From assembly GCF_901000735.1 (NCBI RefSeq), contig NC_081543.1, positions 13,543,574-13,607,573 on the forward strand: 64,000 nucleotides of DNA, read 5' to 3'. Shown here piece by piece: positions 58,669 to 64,000 of this stretch. The notes under the pieces are model-generated. The model had not been told where the DNA came from. It saw only the letters and a program-made list of their open reading frames with translations, and did not search any database. The stretch is from Corylus avellana. Its lineage: Eukaryota; Streptophyta; Magnoliopsida; Fagales; Betulaceae. A program made the position numbers and the translations under genes. Each line of letters opens with the position of its first letter. Position 1 is the first letter of the stretch.

Positions 58669-58766
58669 ACTGACGTGCCAGCTTGGCACGTCAGGCGTTC
58701 CTGACGTGCCAAGTGGCGCGTCAGGCGTGGCCTTGGGAAGGCCAGCGCCTGCTGGCCGTCCCATCG
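58669..58766. repeat. Second TGACGTG(CC) hairpin block, cut by a gap
   Basis: CTGACGTGCCAGCTTGGCACG and related pairs, then GC-rich sequence up to the gap. Probably the other side of the same CACTA-like element. Confidence 0.5.
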
Positions 58767-58866
58767 NNNNNNNNNNNNNNNNNNNNNNNNNNNNNNNNNN
58801 NNNNNNNNNNNNNNNNNNNNNNNNNNNNNNNNNNNNNNNNNNNNNNNNNNNNNNNNNNNNNNNNNN
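58767..58866. other. Assembly gap, 100 N
   Basis: Run of N in a GC-rich hairpin region. Confidence 1.
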
Positions 58867-60045
58867 GTCACCAATCAAACTTGATTGTTGCGGTGACTGT
58901 CAGAGTTATTTGGCAGCTGATCGCAAATTTTATGTAAAAAATTAATTTCTCCTAAATTTGACTTCCCATAAAAACTAAAGAATCAATACAAACCAGGTAT
59001 ATTCATGGTGCAATTTTTGCACCAAAGTCAAGGCTAAAGGATGACAAAAGCGCTCGACTTCCTTGGTCAATTGATGAACAAAAATTGGCTGATCCTTGAG
59101 TCAAATAGGAACCCCATTTTCCTGCTTCTTTTTAATTTTTAATTTTTGAAGAAATTGTTGGCTACTCAAAGATTATAGCCCTAATACGGAAGTTCAAATA
59201 CCGATTTGCTTACTTGTGTTTGTATAATTGACCACATGCTAATTGTCTAGTAAAAAATATCTACAAAGACAAGAAACAAATAAAGGTGAGCTGTTAGAAG
59301 TACTGACAGAGAACACTTTGATGTCTAATTCAATTGAGTATTTGAAAGAGAACCAATTGAAAATGAGAGTAAAGAGGACAAAGCATACATACCTCATAAC
59401 AAGGACCATCATACCAATTAGAAAAAAAAAAAAGGACCATCATATCACATTCACTTATAGAACTATCATTGGTATGGTAAGTGGGCTTGATATGAGATGG
59501 ACTAAGAATTAAGGGTCTAATAAAGAAGGTGACATATTCTTATGAAAAAATTTCATTCGGGAGATGCTCCAACGACCCATTCCCGTATAGAGGAAAGTTT
59601 AAATAGGTAATGTCGTAAATGGGGGATACCTTCCTTATATGGTCTCCTCACCAAGTGTTTGTTGCTCAGGAGACCGTTAATCGACGATTCTTTTAAGGAA
59701 GGGCTAACATGCCGGGCTCAGCCCCTCCTAAGGGTGTATGAACCTTTTTGGGCATGTGGGATAATGAGCTTTTATTGGATTTGAGTGGGCTCTAATGGGC
59801 CACTAATAAATAGATCACCACCTTGCAATAAAACATAGACAATCATGTGCTACATTACTTTGTAAGAGATTTTTTTTTTTTTTTGTAAGCCTAACATTTA
59901 TCTAATAAGAAATCATTATCAAATCTTCTAATCACATAGTCATAATAGTATGGTTATCGATCTACATGGTGTTTACTTGATGAAATAGGAATTATAATCA
60001 TGGCACAATCCAAATTAATCTATTTGTTGGGCTTAACTATCATAG
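58867..60045. other. Intergenic DNA, no gene recognised
   Basis: An 89-codon plus-strand frame (59243-59512) is low-complexity and unsupported. The GC-balanced stretch 59520-59780 could be a repeat fragment, but I see no ends. Confidence 0.45.
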
Positions 60046-60046
60046 G

Positions 60047-60047
<1 letters not shown>

Positions 60048-60078
<31 letters not shown>
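60048..60078. repeat. (AT)n microsatellite
   Basis: Uninterrupted TA/AT run. Confidence 0.9.
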
Positions 60079-60080
<2 letters not shown>

Positions 60081-60094
60081 GGAAAATGCATTTT

Positions 60095-60365
60095 AACTCC
60101 CTGAAATTTGACAATTTTTTTCAATTTAAACCCTAATATTTAAAAATTTGCAATATATCTTAACAAAATTACAAAATTTTGCAATTCAAGCCATCAATTA
60201 CTCAATTATGTCTTTTTAGAAGGAAAGTTCAATACGTGACATGCACGTGAGATTTTACTAGCCAATCTTCCCAAATTGCCCCAAAAAAAAAAAAAAAAAA
60301 AAACTAGGTTGACCGTAGCCACTAGCCACCCCCTTTGGCCATTTGCGGCCACCCCCACAAATGGC
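60095..60365. repeat. Dispersed repeat fragment with GGCCACCCC block
   Basis: Starts GGGAAAATGCATTTTAACTC, runs through CCTGAAATTTGACAA-like words and an A tract, and ends in GCCACCCCC words related to 7095-7290. Confidence 0.35.
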
Positions 60366-60829
60366 TAGATTTGTGTCCTTAGTGTTTTATTTATAATGGA
60401 ATTTTAAACATAACTTTCACCTTACAATTTAAAAATTTCATTCCTCATAATTTCAATAGAAATAGATAGTTTAAGTTTTATCTTTTCGTTCTTCAACTCA
60501 CTTCATCCAATCACATAAAACAATTCTTTAGGTAGTCATTTTGAATGTGTTAGAGAAGACCAAATCAAATCAAATTCAATTTAATTTTTTTATTTGAATT
60601 TAACTTCTATTTCAATGTCAAGAAATTACAAGAAATAGGCAACAAAAAAAAAAAAAAAAGGCATTTCAAACTGATAAAAAGAGTCTAGTTATATATTTTC
60701 CTTTTCCTTGTCTCTTTGTGGCTTATTCTTTTTTAGCCTACTTGTTTTTTTTTTTTTTTTTAATTGAATGATTTTTAGTCTACTTGTTGATCTTAGAAGT
60801 TTATATATGATGGAAAATTTGAAACGACG

Positions 60830-61168
60830 TCATCTTCACTGTTGGGCCCTTTTACTGGGCTGTAATCTGAAAGGCCTCCTTTAATAGCAAAGGTAGAGCT
60901 TCAACTAGGCCTAAATAAAAAAAGATCTACACAAAAACAAGGTCGTGTTCTTGTTCTATTTTTTATTCTATTTTATTTTATTTTTTCTAAGCTGTTTTTC
61001 ATTTTATACTGTTATTGCCTTTTACATTCTGACCTCCTCAGTCGATCGCTCTTCCCAGAAAGTCACAGAGTTTTGCTTCAATCTTCATTGGCAGCTGCCA
61101 CTACTACTCACTCTGCTCTACGTAAGTGTGTGTGTATATGTATGTATGTATGTATGTGTCTGTATAAG
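60830..61168 (+). promoter_or_regulatory. Possible promoter and 5' exon of a plus-strand gene, cut by a gap
   Basis: GGGCCC and GGGCTG words upstream of a T-rich leader (60945-61020). A less AT-rich stretch then reaches CTCTACGTAAGTGTG at about 61118-61132, a strong donor-like site. The continuation is hidden by N. No start codon can be assigned. Confidence 0.25.
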
Positions 61169-61268
61169 NNNNNNNNNNNNNNNNNNNNNNNNNNNNNNNN
61201 NNNNNNNNNNNNNNNNNNNNNNNNNNNNNNNNNNNNNNNNNNNNNNNNNNNNNNNNNNNNNNNNNNNN
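61169..61268. other. Assembly gap, 100 N
   Basis: Run of N after a (GTAT)n tract. Confidence 1.
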
Positions 61269-61500
61269 TCGTTCATTACCAGAAATCTTTCCTATAAATT
61301 TCCACCTCTTTCTCCATTGCAACACATGCCTTCTGATCATACCCCTTCGCCTGAAATCTTCTGTTAATAGCCTTCCATACAATGAAAGCTCGACTTTTCT
61401 CCCAGTTGAGCATATCCTCAAGAGAGAGAAAAATGCAGCCTCACGATTTGATTCACAAACCCAACACCTTATACTCTCAGTAGTAAACCATTGAAGCAAG
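61269..61500 (-). pseudogene. Unrecognised broken coding fragment
   Basis: The minus strand reads CWVCESNREAAFFSL; with a shift in the CT-rich run it continues DMLNWEKSRAFIVWKAINRR and YDQKACVAMEKEVEIYRK before a stop. Aromatic and charged content look like real protein, perhaps a transposon-related zinc-binding region, but I cannot assign it. The frameshift suggests it is dead. Confidence 0.3.
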
Positions 61501-62636
61501 ATTATCGTTGATCATGTCCTGCGGAAGCAAGATTATCCTTGATCATGCTTCTCAGGCTAAATATCTCTCTTTTCTTCTCAATCTTCGTAAATGACAGAAG
61601 AGAGAGAGCATCCGATGTGGGTATATTGAAAGTCTCACATACATGCCATGTCCTGAAATACTTTTCAAATCTTCATTTCTAGAAAGCAACAGGACTATCT
61701 TTCTCTCTTTCTCTTCTTGACCTTGCAAGACCCAAGGGAGAGAAATTATAGCATGTGTACTTTGGAACTTCAAGCCTGGAAACTTACCCATATCCTACTT
61801 TGCTTGCTTATCAATTTCATCTCTAGAACGCAGCAAGCACAATATGTATTAGTCAAGAATGGATGAGAATCTTACATTTGATGTAATCGTTTATTTCGTT
61901 TGAGTTGAAATCATAATTACGAGTTTCTATTGTTGAGTTATGATTTATCAAGTAAAGATGTAGTACTGAAAGATTTTCGCTGATATTGTAGCATCAACAC
62001 AAAAGTTGGGATGAGAAAATAGAAACGGTTGTGTATTTAGAATGAATCGAATTATGATGTCACTTCTGAGGTATATTCATGTAATGATGTTTGAATATTG
62101 GTGCTATTTACTTTTACAGGTTTATGATGGTGAGAAGTTAATAATTATTAGAGCATCATATTAAAATTTCGTATGCATGATTTGGAATACTGAGATAATA
62201 AAGAGAATATAGGCGGGGATGATTTTTACACCTTTTTGATAAGATTGATTAAATTAGATCGAGAGAATTATTGCAGGCTTGAAATGAGGACTATGATGAT
62301 TGGAGGTATGAACTATTGATCACATGATTTATTAATTTGATGTTTAAACCTTGATTGTAGACTGTTAATGAATAATTCGATTGTTGTTATTGAGGTTGGA
62401 AAGAAACAATGGAAAAGATTTTGAGGTAAGATTTTAGTGTGAATTGATGAATGATTGCAGAAATTGAGACTTTAGACTGTGAATAAGATTTACTCATAGA
62501 AGAAGGAGATGGAATTTCAATATGATAAAAGAGAGTAAGCTTTGATGAAAGATTGAAAGGAATATTATCTGAATCCCTCAACTTGAAGATTGGACGATAA
62601 TATTTATGGGCTTTAATTTCGAGGACGAAATTCTAA
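61501..62636 (+). mobile_element. Degenerate internal end of a Ty3/gypsy element (left limit uncertain)
   Basis: Only the last part is diagnostic: TTAATTTCGAGGACGAAATT at about 62612-62632 is the conserved sequence before the 3' LTR of chromovirus-type gypsy elements. The rest is AT-rich without usable frames. Confidence 0.45.
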
Positions 62637-62650
62637 TAAGGAGGGAAGAT
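62637..62650 (+). other. Polypurine tract
   Basis: AAGGAGGGAAGAT immediately before the LTR start TGTAGTGTCC. Confidence 0.65.
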
Positions 62651-64000
62651 TGTAGTGTCCCAGAATTTTCAAAGCTATTTAAATAGATTATTTTGATAAT
62701 GATGTTATTTTAATATCCATTGTAGCTAAGGATTTTAATTCTTGGGAAATTTATGAGAGTGGTAATTAGATAATGGTAATTGGTGAAATAGTAAAATGAG
62801 GGTATAATTGTAAATTGAAGGTAGAATAGTATAGGGTTGGTAGAATAGTATAGGGTTGATGAAATAGTATAGGGTTGGTGAAATAGTAAAATGAGGGTAT
62901 AATTGTAAATTGAAGATAGAATGAGGGTATAATTGTAAATTGAAGGTAGAATAGTATAGGGTTGGTGAAATAGTATAGGGTTGGTGAAATAGGAAAATGA
63001 GGGTATAATTGCAAATTGAAGATAGAATGAGGGTATAATTGTAAATTGAAGGTAGAATAGTATAGGGTTGGTGAAATAGTATAGGGTTGGTGAAATAGTA
63101 AAATGAGGGTATAATTGTAAATTGACGGTAGAATAGTGTTTGATTTTCTCCTATAAATAGAGCTCTTCTCATTCAGAATTTTCACCACTCATCTCCTCTC
63201 CCATCTCTTGCATATATTCTTCCTTCTTCCGCTTTTTACTCGGTCTTTCTTCTTTCTAAGAGTGTTTACTCAGAACAGAGAGAGAAAGGGCGAGACCAAG
63301 CGCTACAAGAAAGAAAGAACACAAGAGATAGCGGACTTTAGAAAGTAGTTTCAAAAGATATACTAGTGGTGTTAGTCATATTGGAGCAACTGGATTCCTT
63401 CATACCACTTTTAGCTTCAGTCTAGAGGTAAGTAAATTCACTACCCCTTCTAAAATTACTTCATGTCATGCTATTTATATATTCTTGTCATGCTATTTAT
63501 ATATTCTTGTATCAAACTGTAAATGATTATTTTATTTACCTGTTATGGAGATATGTTGCATGCATGAAGGATTTCTAAAAGAATTATTTAGAAAGTTTAT
63601 ATTTCTTTAAATGCTTTTTAAGCACAACAAGTTTATATTTGGAAAAGTTTCTATTTTAAGAAAAGAAAGTTGAGAAATGATGATGATTATAAGAAAGAAA
63701 AATGATGATAAACCCTCCTACATGTTGCCCTAAGATGTATTAAAAGAAGTACAAAGAAAAGTACAAGAGATGAGATAAATGTTTATGAAATGAGGGCACA
63801 TGTATGGAGGAGAGTATTTTTGGCCCCAAGATAAGATAAGATGAGAGTTCGGTACCGATACTCGGATGGAGGCGAAACCACTGAAGGAGGCTATGCCAGA
63901 AGGTGGTATTCCATCAACTAGACAGTTGAGTGCACCAAGAAAGAGTTAATTGACGGTCGGGCATGGCTGTGGCCACAGTTCAGTGCCATGGTCACAAGGA
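62651..64000 (+). mobile_element. Ty3/gypsy 3' LTR, running off the right edge
   Basis: Starts TGTAGTGTCCCAGAATTTT after the polypurine tract. It has a minisatellite in U3 (62770-63140), a TATA motif CTATAAATAG at 63151-63160 and a CT-rich R/U5 start with CTTCTTCC words. The long downstream part includes ACGGTCGGGCATGG near 63954. No end within the window, so the LTR exceeds 1.3 kb, which is usual for this group. Confidence 0.65.
62770..63140. repeat. Minisatellite in the gypsy LTR
   Basis: Alternating blocks AATAGTATAGGGTTGGT(GA) and AAAATGAGGGTATAATTGTA plus AATTGAAGGTAG, arranged in higher-order units of about 95-110 bases, repeated about four times. Confidence 0.85.

Noticed and set aside
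58605..58945. Several frames spanning the gap at 58767-58866
   Set aside because: Most of their length is N; the flanking parts are TGACGTG repeat sequence.
59243..59512. 89-codon plus-strand frame
   Set aside because: Lys-rich, AT-biased, no domain and no neighbouring exon signals.
60945..61499. Frames spanning the gap at 61169-61268
   Set aside because: They join a T-rich leader with unrelated sequence across N. Only a weak 5' exon and a separate broken fragment are kept.
62770..63140. CRISPR-like repeat array
   Set aside because: Repeats and spacers are the same few blocks re-used, there are no unique spacers, and the DNA is from a plant nucleus.
62735..63188. 140-145-codon minus-strand frames with repeated YNYTLI and PYTI words
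   Set aside because: These are translations of the minisatellite in the gypsy LTR, not genes.
1..64000. tRNA, rRNA or other structured RNA genes
   Set aside because: I scanned for tRNA-like arms and rRNA cores by eye and saw none that held up; a covariance-model search would be needed to exclude small RNAs.

Overview
This is nuclear DNA from a flowering plant, most likely a woody eudicot. It is AT-rich, its genes have GT-AG introns, and it is crowded with plant LTR retrotransposons, LINE remnants, MITEs and foldback elements. I cannot name the species. Six runs of N mark draft-assembly gaps, four of them exactly 100 N.

Layout. 1-5400: 5' two thirds of an AT-hook nuclear-localised (AHL) transcription-factor gene on the minus strand; its last exons lie beyond the left edge. 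5400-14400: gene-poor, rearranged repeat DNA. It holds a CpG-rich 175-bp tandem duplication, a 340-bp tandem array with palindromic junctions, two dead ATL-type RING-H2 fragments, a copia-type miniature element, a GC-rich foldback and an inversion bounded by opposed LTRs. 14400-57060: the main feature, a segmentally duplicated cluster of neprosin-domain (DUF239) genes. Each unit has a truncated plus-strand neprosin pseudogene (P1, P2, P3) facing a seven-exon minus-strand gene (A, B, D). A is a pseudogene. B and D each give an uninterrupted 376-residue secreted-type protein. Between units lie shared non-coding blocks with long foldbacks, a Mutator-like MITE, a Harbinger-like MITE, LINE fragments and a copia element. 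57060-64000: a CACTA-like array of TGACGTG hairpins, ordinary AT-rich DNA, a possible 5' exon and a Ty3/gypsy 3' end with its LTR.

Caution. The block 37834-42731 recurs at 42832-47735 with only about a dozen differences, and its limits coincide with the two edges of the 100-N gap at 42732-42831. The extra gene copy C (exons 1-4 only) is therefore probably an unmerged contig overlap or second haplotype.

How the parts may work together. B and D would make secreted glutamic peptidases of the neprosin family. P1-P3 keep neprosin exons 6-7 in inverted orientation about 1 kb from the matching exons of A, B and D, so a read-through transcript could fold into a long hairpin. That is an inference; the sequence alone does not show expression.
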